Below the pieces are notes generated by a model. That model did not search any database. It worked only from the letters and a program-made list of their open reading frames with translations, and was not told where the DNA came from. Source: an uncultured Verrucomicrobiales bacterium (lineage in GTDB: Bacteria; Verrucomicrobiota; Verrucomicrobiia; Verrucomicrobiales; Akkermansiaceae). Taken from it: a stretch of 34,890 nucleotides of DNA. The translations under genes were made by a program, and so were the position numbers. The stretch spans positions 1 through 34,890 of the forward strand of contig CALDZJ010000020.1 of NCBI GenBank assembly GCA_937944055.1, given 5' to 3'. Below are positions 1-7,471 of this stretch, one piece after another; the stretch's first letter is position 1; every line of letters starts with the position of its first letter.

Positions 1-19
1 TTTTGTGGAGAGTGGGGAT

Positions 20-937
20 TTACTTTTTAGCGGCGTGGAGGGCGGTGCGGCATTTTTCGAGGAGAGCCTTGGTGGCTTTAATGCCCTCGTCTTCAGATAG
101 TTTTTTACCTTCGTATTCGACTCCGACGTATCCGTGGTAGTGATGTTTGAGCATGATGCTGAGCATTTTTGTGAAGTCGGATTTGGTTTCTTCACCGTTT
201 TCATCGAAGTTATGGGATTTTGCGGAGACGCCTTTGGCGAAGGGCATGAGATCTTCCATGCCTTGATAGCGATCATAGCCGTGGAAGTTTCCGAAGTCTG
301 GCAAAGAGCCGCAGTTATCGAGTCCGACCTCGCTGAGGACCTTAGCCATCCAAGCACCGTTTGAAGAGAGGCCGCCGTGGTTTTCTACGATGACGTTGAT
401 TTGCTGCTCTGCGGCGAAGGTGGCAAGTCCAGTGAGGCCTTTGACGCAGTTGGCGGCTTTTGCATCATCGTCTATCCCTTCGCCGTGGGAGTTGACGCGG
501 ATCGAGTGGCAGCCGAGGAACTTCGCGGCCTCGACCCATTTTTTATGCTGATCGATCGTTTTTTGGCGGCCTTCTTGTGATCCTGCGCCGAGGTGGCCCT
601 CTCCATCGATCATGATGAGGAGATTTGTCATGCCGAGATCGGCGACGCGTTTTTTCAGCTCGCTGAGGTAGGTCATGTCCTTAGCTTTGTCTCGGAAGAA
701 TTGGCTGACGTATTCGAGGCCGTGGATGTCGTATGTTTTTTGGGTGTGTTCAGGCCATTCTAGATTGGTGAATTTGCCGCCTCGGAGTGCGCGGTGGTTT
801 GACCATTGGGCGAGGGAGATGTCGAAGAGATCGTTCGCTTTGGCTTGGGTTGTTTTTTCTTTTTTGGCGTGGTGATCGGCGAGGGCAGAGCTGCTGAGCG
901 CGGCGAGAGAAGTGTGGAGGAAGTGGCGTCTTTGCAT
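20..937 (-). CDS. Tat-exported sugar phosphate isomerase/epimerase-like TIM-barrel protein
   Basis: 305 residues. The N-terminus has twin arginines at residues 3-4 (QRRHF) followed by a short alanine/serine-rich hydrophobic stretch ending near residue 20 (SALA), which reads as a Tat signal peptide, so the protein is probably exported. The body resembles the xylose isomerase-like TIM-barrel family (AP endonuclease 2 fold): strand-like segments DISLAQWS, NLLIMIDGEG, SIRVNSHGEG, NVIVENHGG, CGSLPDFGNF, VSAKSHNF and GYVGVEYEG appear in the order expected of barrel strands, with Glu, Asp, His and Glu placed like the family's metal ligands. The substrate cannot be told from sequence. Such exported family members are frequent in Verrucomicrobiota and Planctomycetota. 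The ATG start is at 937, divergent from the cobalamin adenosyltransferase gene with 54 bases between. The stop lies 20 bases from the window edge, so any downstream partner is not visible. Confidence 0.85.
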   Translation of the reverse strand: MQRRHFLHTSLAALSSSALADHHAKKEKTTQAKANDLFDISLAQWSNHRALRGGKFTNLEWPEHTQKTYDIHGLEYVSQFFRDKAKDMTYLSELKKRVADLGMTNLLIMIDGEGHLGAGSQEGRQKTIDQHKKWVEAAKFLGCHSIRVNSHGEGIDDDAKAANCVKGLTGLATFAAEQQINVIVENHGGLSSNGAWMAKVLSEVGLDNCGSLPDFGNFHGYDRYQGMEDLMPFAKGVSAKSHNFDENGEETKSDFTKMLSIMLKHHYHGYVGVEYEGKKLSEDEGIKATKALLEKCRTALHAAKK

Positions 938-991
938 GCTAAAGAGTTTCGGGATGGACGGAGCGGATGGAAAGAGGAAAGTTAGGGGGGT

Positions 992-1513
992 ATGAGTATT
1001 ACTACGAAAAGAGGGGATGAGGGGTTCACTGACTTATTATTTGGAGGTAAGGTGGAGAAAGGGGCGGCGCAGATCGAGGCGCTGGGAGCAGTGGATGAGC
1101 TCAATGCGACATTTGGGATGGCTCGGGTGGTGATGGCGGGGGAAGTGGCGGAGATGGTGGATCAGGTGCAGGGGCATTTGGTGACTTTAATGGGGGAGTT
1201 GGCGATGCCGTTGGGGGAGGATGAGAAGTATGAGAGGGCGGGTTTCGGGAGAATTGGAGAATCGGAGATTTTATGGGTAGAGGAGTGGTGTGCAGAGATT
1301 GAGGCTGGGCGGAAGTTTCAGGGTTGGTTGCGGCCGGGGGAGCGGGGCGGCGAGTTGGCAGCGCGCTTACATTTGGCTAGAACGGTGGCGCGCCGAGCGG
1401 AGCGGAGAGTGTGGGAGCTGAGCGATGAGATTGCATCGAGCGGGGTGCGGGTTTTCCTAAACCGCTTATCAGATGCGCTCTGGCTGATGGCTCGCAAGAG
1501 CGAGGAGGGGTGA
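992..1513 (+). CDS. Cob(I)alamin adenosyltransferase, PduO type
   Basis: 173 residues. The family transfers the adenosyl group of ATP to cob(I)alamin to make coenzyme B12 in the cytoplasm. The N-terminus TKRGDEGFTDLLFGG (residues 4-18) matches the ATP-binding TKxGDxGxTxLxxG motif. EALGAVDELNATFG (residues 29-42) matches the E-x-G-x-x-DELN segment. The C-terminal RTVARRAERRVWELS and FLNRLSDALWLMAR match the conserved RRAER and LNRLSD motifs. Length is normal for the family. The ATG at 992 follows a run AGGGGGG a few bases upstream that can act as ribosome binding site. No other cobalamin gene is nearby, so the gene seems to stand alone. A bidirectional terminator follows about 20 bases after the stop. 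Coding DNA is unusually G-rich on the sense strand. Confidence 0.93.
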   Translation: MSITTKRGDEGFTDLLFGGKVEKGAAQIEALGAVDELNATFGMARVVMAGEVAEMVDQVQGHLVTLMGELAMPLGEDEKYERAGFGRIGESEILWVEEWCAEIEAGRKFQGWLRPGERGGELAARLHLARTVARRAERRVWELSDEIASSGVRVFLNRLSDALWLMARKSEEG

Positions 1514-1534
1514 ACTTGAGGGGGGGGAATCCGT

Positions 1535-1571
1535 AAAAAACCGCACTCCTTTCGGAATGCGGTTTTTTTTT
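1535..1571. terminator. Bidirectional rho-independent terminator
   Basis: An A-run, a stem CCGCACTCC / GGAATGCGG with one G-U pair and loop TTTC, then a T-run of nine. It lies between the convergent adenosyltransferase and cyclase-like genes and has U-tracts on both strands, so it can serve both. Confidence 0.88.
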
Positions 1572-1616
1572 CTTCTGGAAGCTTGTGTCGTTTCTAGGAA
1601 CGAGCTTGGGAGTTTC

Positions 1617-3092
1617 TTAGTTCTTCTGGCCAGTTCCAGGAAGGAAGCGGTAGTAACTCTCGAGCATGAGGGTGGCGAGGCAGGTGCGGTAGTGGGTGGC
1701 GTAACCACCTCCACTGAGACCGTGACCCGCTTTGACCTCCTTGTATGAGCCATCTTTATTTTGATTTTTCAGAGTCTCATCGCGGAAGAGCTTATTATAT
1801 TTTTTCCACTCTTTGCCGCCGTGGTTGATCATGACTTGAGCGGCGTAGTAGTGGCCGTAGAGGTCAGAATGTTCTTTAGAATTCCAATCAAATTTCATGT
1901 TTTTATCCATGAAGCGGACGGCCTTGCGGGCGTGCCGGTTCGCGGAGGATTCCCAAATCTGGAAGCTGAGAGCTCCGACGGCGGAGAGGGTGGTGCCGTC
2001 GTGGCGGAGCGTGGTGGAGCTGTAACCAAAGGCCCCACTGGAGGCTTGCTTGGTTTCCATGTAGTCGAGGGCTTTCTTAACGCAGCGCTTCATGTTCTTG
2101 AAGTCTAGGCCGGTGAATTTGCAGGCCTTGAGAGCCTGAAGCTGCCAGCCGACGATGGAGGTGTCGGTGTGGCCGCCTTCTTCGACGTATGAGTAGGCCC
2201 AAGCGCCATTGACATTCTGGCTATTGATGAGGAATTGGCCGGAGGCTTGCACTGCGTCCTCGAGCTGGTTGATGTTTTCGCCGAAGGATTTGACGCAGAG
2301 GGTGTAGGCTTCCGCGAGGGCGTATACGGCGATGGCGTGCTCGTAGCACCAGCTTTTCCTTTTGAAGTCGGCGGAGAGTTTGCCGTTATTCTTCATGGCC
2401 TTGTCGACGAGGTAGGTGATGCCGGCGAGGACGCTTTCTCCAAATTCTTCAGATTGAGCTGTTTCACAGTGGCCGAGGTAGGCGAGGACGGCGAGGCCGG
2501 TCATGGCGACGGGTTGGTTCGAGGTCCATGATCCGTCCTTGTTTTGAGTCTTTTTCAGCCAGCGTAGCGAGGCGACGACGGCGTCTTCACATTCTGGGGT
2601 GCCGCCGCTTGCGGTGAGGCGCTGGAGGCGGTCAGCCTTAGAGCAGCGCTTTTTCATGGCGGTGGGGATGTTGGTAAAAGCTCCACCGCTTCCGCTTCCG
2701 CTTCCGTTGCCCCAGCCATCGCCGAAGTCGTTACCGTCGCCGAAGTCGGTGCTGGGCTCGGGAACGTCAATTTCAGGAACGGGAATGGCGGTGGGGGAGG
2801 AGGTATTGGCGGCGATGACTTTAGACATGGAGGCCGAGGGGGCGGAGGGCTTCCGTTCGACCTGAGTTTGCACCTTTTTTTGCTGAAGATTTTCTTCTGA
2901 TTCGGCTGCTCCGCTATAACTGATGATTTGTGGGATGCTTTTCACGTTGCTGGCCATCGCGATGATCATGAGGATGACGCCTACGAGGACCATGAGGAGG
3001 ATGGCGATGATGAGGCTGGTGATGGTCGAGGTCCGTTTTTGGGCGGCAAGCCGGGCTTGTGCCTCTGGTGAGATTTGCGCGTGTAAGCTCAT
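1617..3092 (-). CDS. Membrane-anchored squalene-cyclase-like (prenyltransferase repeat) protein
   Basis: 491 residues. A hydrophobic segment at about residues 24-48 (SLIIAILLMVLVGVILMIIA core) would anchor the protein, with the rest outside the cytoplasm. A low-complexity linker follows, including repeated DFGDG and a GSGSGSGG run (about residues 115-137). From about residue 165 there are repeated helical units carrying QW-like motifs (QNKDGSW, QNVNGAW, QASSGAF, QNKDGSY), typical of the alpha/alpha toroid of squalene cyclases and prenyltransferase beta subunits. I do not see the DxDD catalytic acid motif of squalene-hopene cyclases, so a terpene cyclase role is doubtful. Such membrane-tethered toroid proteins are common in Verrucomicrobiota and Planctomycetota and their role is unknown to me. 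The ATG at 3092 gives an Ala/Gln-rich basic N-terminus before the membrane segment. Confidence 0.8.
   Translation of the reverse strand: MSLHAQISPEAQARLAAQKRTSTITSLIIAILLMVLVGVILMIIAMASNVKSIPQIISYSGAAESEENLQQKKVQTQVERKPSAPSASMSKVIAANTSSPTAIPVPEIDVPEPSTDFGDGNDFGDGWGNGSGSGSGGAFTNIPTAMKKRCSKADRLQRLTASGGTPECEDAVVASLRWLKKTQNKDGSWTSNQPVAMTGLAVLAYLGHCETAQSEEFGESVLAGITYLVDKAMKNNGKLSADFKRKSWCYEHAIAVYALAEAYTLCVKSFGENINQLEDAVQASGQFLINSQNVNGAWAYSYVEEGGHTDTSIVGWQLQALKACKFTGLDFKNMKRCVKKALDYMETKQASSGAFGYSSTTLRHDGTTLSAVGALSFQIWESSANRHARKAVRFMDKNMKFDWNSKEHSDLYGHYYAAQVMINHGGKEWKKYNKLFRDETLKNQNKDGSYKEVKAGHGLSGGGYATHYRTCLATLMLESYYRFLPGTGQKN
2689..2755. repeat. Short in-frame tandem repeats in the linker of the cyclase-like gene
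   Basis: A run of 6-base units (CTTCCG) encodes Gly-Ser repeats, and just beside it two 18-base units beginning TCGCCGAAGTCG encode DFGDGN/DFGDGW. Both unit lengths are multiples of three, so copy-number change would keep the frame and alter only linker length. Confidence 0.7.
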
Positions 3093-3428
3093 GGTTTCTT
3101 GTGAGAAGAGGGTTAGAAGAGTGGGTTTTAGAAGAGGATTGGGGATCTGGATTAGACGAAGTTCTTAGTGAGTTCGCCGTGAGTTCTCAGTGCGGTCTAG
3201 TGGTTAAATTACTGGTCAAAAAATCAATTGGCCAGCAGAGAGATTCATTATTTTCATGGATGGAACGTCTGAGTGAGGGGTGAGCTTAGGGAGAATTTGA
3301 CAAAAAATGGTTTTTTTTGATGAGTGGGGCTTGATGGGGGTGGAATGTTAGAGGGGGGCGCATTTTGAGCTTTTTTTTGGATCTGCTTTCACGTTGCAAA
3401 TGCTTGATTGGGAGGGGATGGTCAGGGC
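3093..3428. other. Divergent intergenic region upstream of the cyclase-like gene and recF
   Basis: This 336-base stretch between two divergent genes should hold both promoters. Visible structure is limited: an imperfect inverted repeat CTGGTC / GGCCAG with a 12-base AT-rich spacer at 3212-3235, a TTGACC hexamer on the minus strand at 3219-3214 that could be a -35 element for the cyclase-like gene without an obvious -10 partner, and A/T runs around 3301-3320 and 3370-3378. The short open frame at 3059-3283 has no recognisable product and is not called. Confidence 0.5.
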
Positions 3429-4478
3429 GTGATTGAGAGCTTGCGCCTTGTGAATTTCCGCTGTTTTGAGCAGGCGTCATTATCGTTCAATGAGGCGGGG
3501 CAGGTTTTTCTGGGTGAGAATGCGCAGGGGAAGACTTCCTTGCTGGAGGCGGTTTGTCTTTTGTTGAGGCTGCAGTCGCCGAGGGCGCGGCAGACGCGGC
3601 AGTTCATCCGCGAGGGCGCGGAGGGCTTCGGGATTGCGGGAGAAGCTTGGGGGCGGGAGTTACAGGTGAGGGGTGATCGGAAAGGGCTGAGCTTAAGGGC
3701 AGATGGGGGAGAGCTTACGGCGCGGCGTGATTACTTGGCGGAAAGCGGCTTGGTGGTGTGGATGGGGAATGAGGATTTGGATTTGGTCCGGGGTGGTGGG
3801 GAGAGTCGGAGGCGGTATTTGGATTTTATCGCGACGCAGATTGATCCGGAGTATCGCTATCATTGGAGTCGGTATGGGCAGGCCTTGAAGGCGAGGAATC
3901 GTTATTTGAAAACCCTCTCGCCAGGGGAGGGTGAGGTTTTAGCGTACACAAAAATGCTCATCGAGCATGGTGAGGCGATGATCCGTTTACGCCTTGATCT
4001 GTGTGAGCAGTTGACTCCGCTGGCGCGGCATAATCAGGCTGAGATTAGTGGGGTGGCTGAGGAGTTAATGATGAGTTATCTGGATCGCTCTAAGGGTGAT
4101 TTAGAAGCGGCTTTCGCGGAGGTGGCAGATTCAGAGAAGCGGCGTGGGGTGACCCTGGCTGGGCCGCATCGCGATGAGTTAAAGCTGACGATTGCTGGGC
4201 GCTCGGCGAAGGATTTTGCGAGTGAGGGGCAGCAGCGGACCTTGGCGCTCTCGCTCAAGTTAGCTCAGGGAGAGGTGCTGCGTGACTTGGGGAAGCGGGA
4301 TCCGATCTATCTGATTGATGATGTATTCGGCGAGCTGGATCTGAAGCGTCGGAATGCTCTGATGGCGCTCCTTCCGGTGAGTGCGCAGAAGTTAATTACG
4401 ACGACCAATCTTGATTGGTTCGAGAAGGAAGGACTGGGTTTGACTGTGGCCGAGGTGAGAGAGGGGCGTGTGAGTTAG
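3429..4478 (+). CDS. recF: DNA replication and repair protein RecF
   Basis: About 349 residues. RecF is an SMC/ABC-type ATPase that with RecO and RecR loads RecA at single-strand gaps. The start LRLVNFRCFEQASLSF is the typical RecF N-terminus. Walker A is GENAQGKT at about residues 29-36. The ABC signature is in SEGQQRTLALSLKLAQGE and Walker B is YLIDDVFGELD, near residues 258-305. I chose the GTG at 3429 because GGAGGGG sits about 11 bases upstream. A TTG in the same frame at 3408 has no Shine-Dalgarno and would add seven residues absent from the family. recF often lies beside dnaA and dnaN but here it is alone. Its TAG stop overlaps the stop codon of the convergent propeller gene by four bases, so the two transcripts must be antisense at their 3' ends. 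Confidence 0.95.
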   Translation: MIESLRLVNFRCFEQASLSFNEAGQVFLGENAQGKTSLLEAVCLLLRLQSPRARQTRQFIREGAEGFGIAGEAWGRELQVRGDRKGLSLRADGGELTARRDYLAESGLVVWMGNEDLDLVRGGGESRRRYLDFIATQIDPEYRYHWSRYGQALKARNRYLKTLSPGEGEVLAYTKMLIEHGEAMIRLRLDLCEQLTPLARHNQAEISGVAEELMMSYLDRSKGDLEAAFAEVADSEKRRGVTLAGPHRDELKLTIAGRSAKDFASEGQQRTLALSLKLAQGEVLRDLGKRDPIYLIDDVFGELDLKRRNALMALLPVSAQKLITTTNLDWFEKEGLGLTVAEVREGRVS

Positions 4479-5563
4479 AGCTTCTTGAGTTTGGTGATGC
4501 GGCCGGTGGCAACCCACTCGGCGATGAAGAGATTCCCCTCTACATCGAAGCAGGCATCGTGAGGATGAAGGAACTTTCCATCGATCCATTGATCCGGCTG
4601 GGTGCGGAGTTTATAGCGATCAGCGAGGACTTGCTTACGCCACTGCTCATCGTCAGCGAGGTGGATGACCTGATTGTCCTTATCGAGGAGGGTGATTCTT
4701 GCGGAGAGGTCGGGGACGACGAGGAGCTCTTGATGAGTGTCGATATTGGCGGGCAGAATGAAGGGTTCAGCAAGGGTTTTGAGGTGTTTGCCGTCTAGGG
4801 TGAACCATTGAAGGCGGCGGTTGCTGCGATCGGCGACGCAGAGGGTGGGTGACTTGGGATCTCGGTGATCGACCCAAAGGCCGTGGGGGAGATTGAATTC
4901 TCCATCACCTCGGCCGAATTTTCCGATGGTGGAGAGGTAGCGGCCATCGGGGTCATAGCGGTGGATGCAGTGGCCGCCGTATCCATCCGCGAGGTAGATG
5001 CTGCCATCACTGGGGTGGAAAGCGGTGTTGGTGGGCATGAATCGGTTCCGCCCCCATTCGGGTTTGTTACTCCGGTTTTCTCCCTCGGCGTAGAGTCCGG
5101 AGGCCATGGGAGCGCGTTGATACCAAACTGTTTCTCCGGTGAGGGTGAGTTTCGCGAATGATTTGATATTCTGGTAGGCTGTGACGTAGAGAAATTGCTC
5201 GGAGCCCTCTTGGCGCACCTCGATGCCGTGGCCTCCGCCTTGGAATTGGCTCCCGAAGGCGCGGATGAATTTCCCGTTTGGGTCGAAGACAAAGATTGAA
5301 GGGTGGTCTCTCATCTTACGATTTCCCTCATGCATGACGTAGAGATTTTGTTCAGCATCTAGGGCGAGGTTATGGGTGGTCTGCCAAGTGAATTTCTCAG
5401 GGAGCTTTGCGAAAGTATGGTCAACCTCGTATTGGTGCTCACCTTCTCCGATGATGACGGGGCCTCCGGTCTTTTTTCCCGTGGCGAGGTGTGGGAAAGA
5501 AAGGACTGCTCCAGAAAGGAGGGTGGATTTATTGAGGAAGTCACGACGTGAAAAATTTCTCAT
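4475..5563 (-). CDS. Tat-exported NHL-repeat six-bladed beta-propeller protein
   Basis: 362 residues. The N-terminus FSRRDFLNKSTLLSGAVLSF is a clear Tat signal (S-R-R-x-F-L followed by a hydrophobic stretch), predicting folded export. After it come NHL-like blades: LALDAEQNLYVMHEGN, IFVFDPNGKFIRAFG, AFHPSDGSIYLADGYGG with IHRYDPDGRYLSTIG, GLWVDHRDPKSPTLCVADRSN with LQWFTLDGK, and a final blade HDACFDVEGNLFIAEWV closing with GRITKLKKL. The blade pattern is that of NHL proteins and of peptidyl-alpha-hydroxyglycine alpha-amidating lyase-like propellers. Catalytic activity cannot be assigned from what I see. The start is ATG at 5563. The stop codon TAA overlaps the stop of recF on the opposite strand and there is no room for a terminator between them. 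Confidence 0.85.
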   Translation of the reverse strand: MRNFSRRDFLNKSTLLSGAVLSFPHLATGKKTGGPVIIGEGEHQYEVDHTFAKLPEKFTWQTTHNLALDAEQNLYVMHEGNRKMRDHPSIFVFDPNGKFIRAFGSQFQGGGHGIEVRQEGSEQFLYVTAYQNIKSFAKLTLTGETVWYQRAPMASGLYAEGENRSNKPEWGRNRFMPTNTAFHPSDGSIYLADGYGGHCIHRYDPDGRYLSTIGKFGRGDGEFNLPHGLWVDHRDPKSPTLCVADRSNRRLQWFTLDGKHLKTLAEPFILPANIDTHQELLVVPDLSARITLLDKDNQVIHLADDEQWRKQVLADRYKLRTQPDQWIDGKFLHPHDACFDVEGNLFIAEWVATGRITKLKKL

Positions 5564-5670
5564 TCCGTGAGAATGCCGAAAACAATTGGGTCATGTCGAG
5601 GACGGATCTGGCATTAAAAAAAACTGCGGTGGGAGGTAGGGTGGGCGAGGATGGGGAAGGGTGAAGGGCG

Positions 5671-5730
5671 GAGGGATTGCAGGGAGAAGGTTTGCAGAGA
5701 GAGGGTTTGCAGGGAAAGGGATTGCCAAAG
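5671..5730. repeat. 15-bp tandem repeat, four copies, intergenic
   Basis: Four consecutive 15-base units of consensus GAGGGTTTGCAGGGA (5671-5685, 5686-5700, 5701-5715, 5716-5730), the last one degenerate. They lie in the divergent region between the propeller gene and the SulP gene, roughly 85 bases before the SulP start. Confidence 0.85.
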
Positions 5731-5814
5731 GAAGGGGGCGGAGCTAAGGCACGAGGCCGTTTTGGATGCCTGACAAGCTGTTTGCGCGATCCTTGAACTT
5801 ATTTTTTTTGACCG

Positions 5815-7434
5815 ATGATTTTTGATCTAATCCGCAAGCGTAATGGAAATTGGAAAGACGATACGCTTTCGGGTCTGACGGTGGCGCTCGCTTTGGTGCC
5901 GGAGGCGATTGCTTTTTCATTTATTGCGGGAGTCGTCCCCTTGGTCGGCCTCTGGGCTGCGGTGTTCATGGGCTTGATTACTTCTGCTTTTGGTGGGCGG
6001 CCTGGGATGATTTCGGGTTCTACTGGTGCGATTGCGATTGTGGTGGGAGTGGTGGTGCGCAAGGGAAATGAGCATGGGCTGACGCTGGGGGTTGAGGACC
6101 TCGGGATTCAGTATCTTTTTGCGGTGATCATGATTGCGGGGTTGATCCAGATTCTCTTCGGGCTGGCGCGCTTGGGGCGCTTTATCCGCCTGGTGCCGCA
6201 TCCCGTGATGATTGGCTTTGTGAATGGATTGGCGATTGTGATTCTGATCGGGCAGTTTGGTTTTTTCAAAACTCCACTTTTGGAGAATGGCGAGGCCGTC
6301 TTTGAGAATGGTCGGAAGATGATGACTTGGATGAAGCAGAGTGAAATAATCACGATGGGTGGATTGGCGCTTTTAACGATGGCGATCATCCACTTTCTTC
6401 CTAAATTGACCAATGCGGTCCCCTCGATTTTAGTGGCGATCTTAGCGGTCGGTGGGATTAGTTATTTCGGGTTTGAGACTAAGACGATCTCTGATGTGCT
6501 CTATGAGGGCTGGGACTCACGGGAGCTTTCTGCTAGCTTGCCAGTGCTCTCTCTCCCTACTGATATTCCGTGGAGGCAGGACGGGGTCGCTTTATTGATC
6601 ATTGGGACTGCTTTTTCAGCCGCCATGGTGGGGATCATTGAGTCCTTGATGACGCTCCAGCTGATCGATGATATGACCGAAACACGAGGCTCTGGAAATC
6701 GAGAGTGCCTCGCTCAGGGTGGTGCTAATTTCCTCTCTGGGATGTTCGGCGGGATGGGTGGCTGCGCGATGATTGGGCAATCCCTTATTAACATCAAATC
6801 AGGTGGCAGAGGGCGCTGGTCGGGCATTGTGGCGGCATTGACTCTGGCCATTTTCATCTTGGTTGGGGGTCCTCTCATTGTCCAGATTCCCGTGGCAGCG
6901 CTGGTAGGGGTGATGTTTATGGTGGTGATTGGAACCTTTGAATGGGCGACTTTACGGACCTTTGGCCGCGTGCCGCTTTCGGAGATTTTTGTCATTATCG
7001 CGGTCACTTTAATCACGGTCTTTATGCATAATCTCGCGCTTGCGGTCTTAACGGGTGTCATTCTTTCTGCGCTCGTCTTTGCCTGGGAGAGCGCGAAGCA
7101 TGTGCGTCTGCGGCGCGATGATTCGCAGGAGGGCGTGCGGATTTATCATCTGCAAGGGGTGCTCTACTTTGGCTCGGTGCGTGAGTTCGGTGAGCGCTTG
7201 GTGCCATCCAATGACCCTGGCGAAGTTATCATTGATTTTAAAGAGGCACGGGTCGCTGATTTCTCGAGTCTGGAGGCGCTCAATGCGATCACGGAGCGCT
7301 ACAAGTCAGCGGGTAAGCGGATTCGACTCCGCCACCTCAGCCCCGCTTGTGCGAAGATGATCGATAGCGCGAGCGAGTTGGTCAGCGTAGAAATGGCAGA
7401 TGATGATCCGCATTACATTCCTGCGCATCTTTAG
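5815..7434 (+). CDS. SulP (SLC26) family anion transporter with C-terminal STAS domain
   Basis: 539 residues. This family imports sulfate, bicarbonate or other anions across the inner membrane. The N-terminal DDTLSGLTVALALVPEAIAFSFIAGV is the SulP entry signature. GSTGAIAIVVGVVV and a series of about 11-12 further hydrophobic segments run to about residue 420, including the conserved NRECLAQGGANFLSGMFGGMGG region near residues 296-317. A STAS domain occupies about residues 435-535 (VRIYHLQGVLYFGS to the DFSSLEALNAI segment). The family reads clearly but the transported anion does not. No sulfate-assimilation gene or carbonic anhydrase is beside it. The start is ATG at 5815, and no strong ribosome binding site is seen. 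The gene ends 37 bases from a convergent oxidoreductase gene with no clear terminator. Confidence 0.93.
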   Translation: MIFDLIRKRNGNWKDDTLSGLTVALALVPEAIAFSFIAGVVPLVGLWAAVFMGLITSAFGGRPGMISGSTGAIAIVVGVVVRKGNEHGLTLGVEDLGIQYLFAVIMIAGLIQILFGLARLGRFIRLVPHPVMIGFVNGLAIVILIGQFGFFKTPLLENGEAVFENGRKMMTWMKQSEIITMGGLALLTMAIIHFLPKLTNAVPSILVAILAVGGISYFGFETKTISDVLYEGWDSRELSASLPVLSLPTDIPWRQDGVALLIIGTAFSAAMVGIIESLMTLQLIDDMTETRGSGNRECLAQGGANFLSGMFGGMGGCAMIGQSLINIKSGGRGRWSGIVAALTLAIFILVGGPLIVQIPVAALVGVMFMVVIGTFEWATLRTFGRVPLSEIFVIIAVTLITVFMHNLALAVLTGVILSALVFAWESAKHVRLRRDDSQEGVRIYHLQGVLYFGSVREFGERLVPSNDPGEVIIDFKEARVADFSSLEALNAITERYKSAGKRIRLRHLSPACAKMIDSASELVSVEMADDDPHYIPAHL

Positions 7435-7471
7435 CTGCTTGCAGAAGAGTAGGGGTGGCGAGACCGGAGGA

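Noticed and set aside
3059-3283. 74-residue open frame upstream of recF
   Set aside because: Starts within the cyclase-like gene on the other strand, no similarity recognised, no ribosome binding site.
3301-3320. A/T inverted repeat (CAAAAAA-TGG-TTTTTTTTG) as a terminator
   Set aside because: The stem is almost only A-T, lies between divergent genes where no terminator is needed, and could be chance in an AT-rich spacer.
5671-5730. Possible CRISPR array
   Set aside because: Units are 15 bases and directly adjacent with no spacers, so simple tandem repeats; the same holds for the other short arrays.
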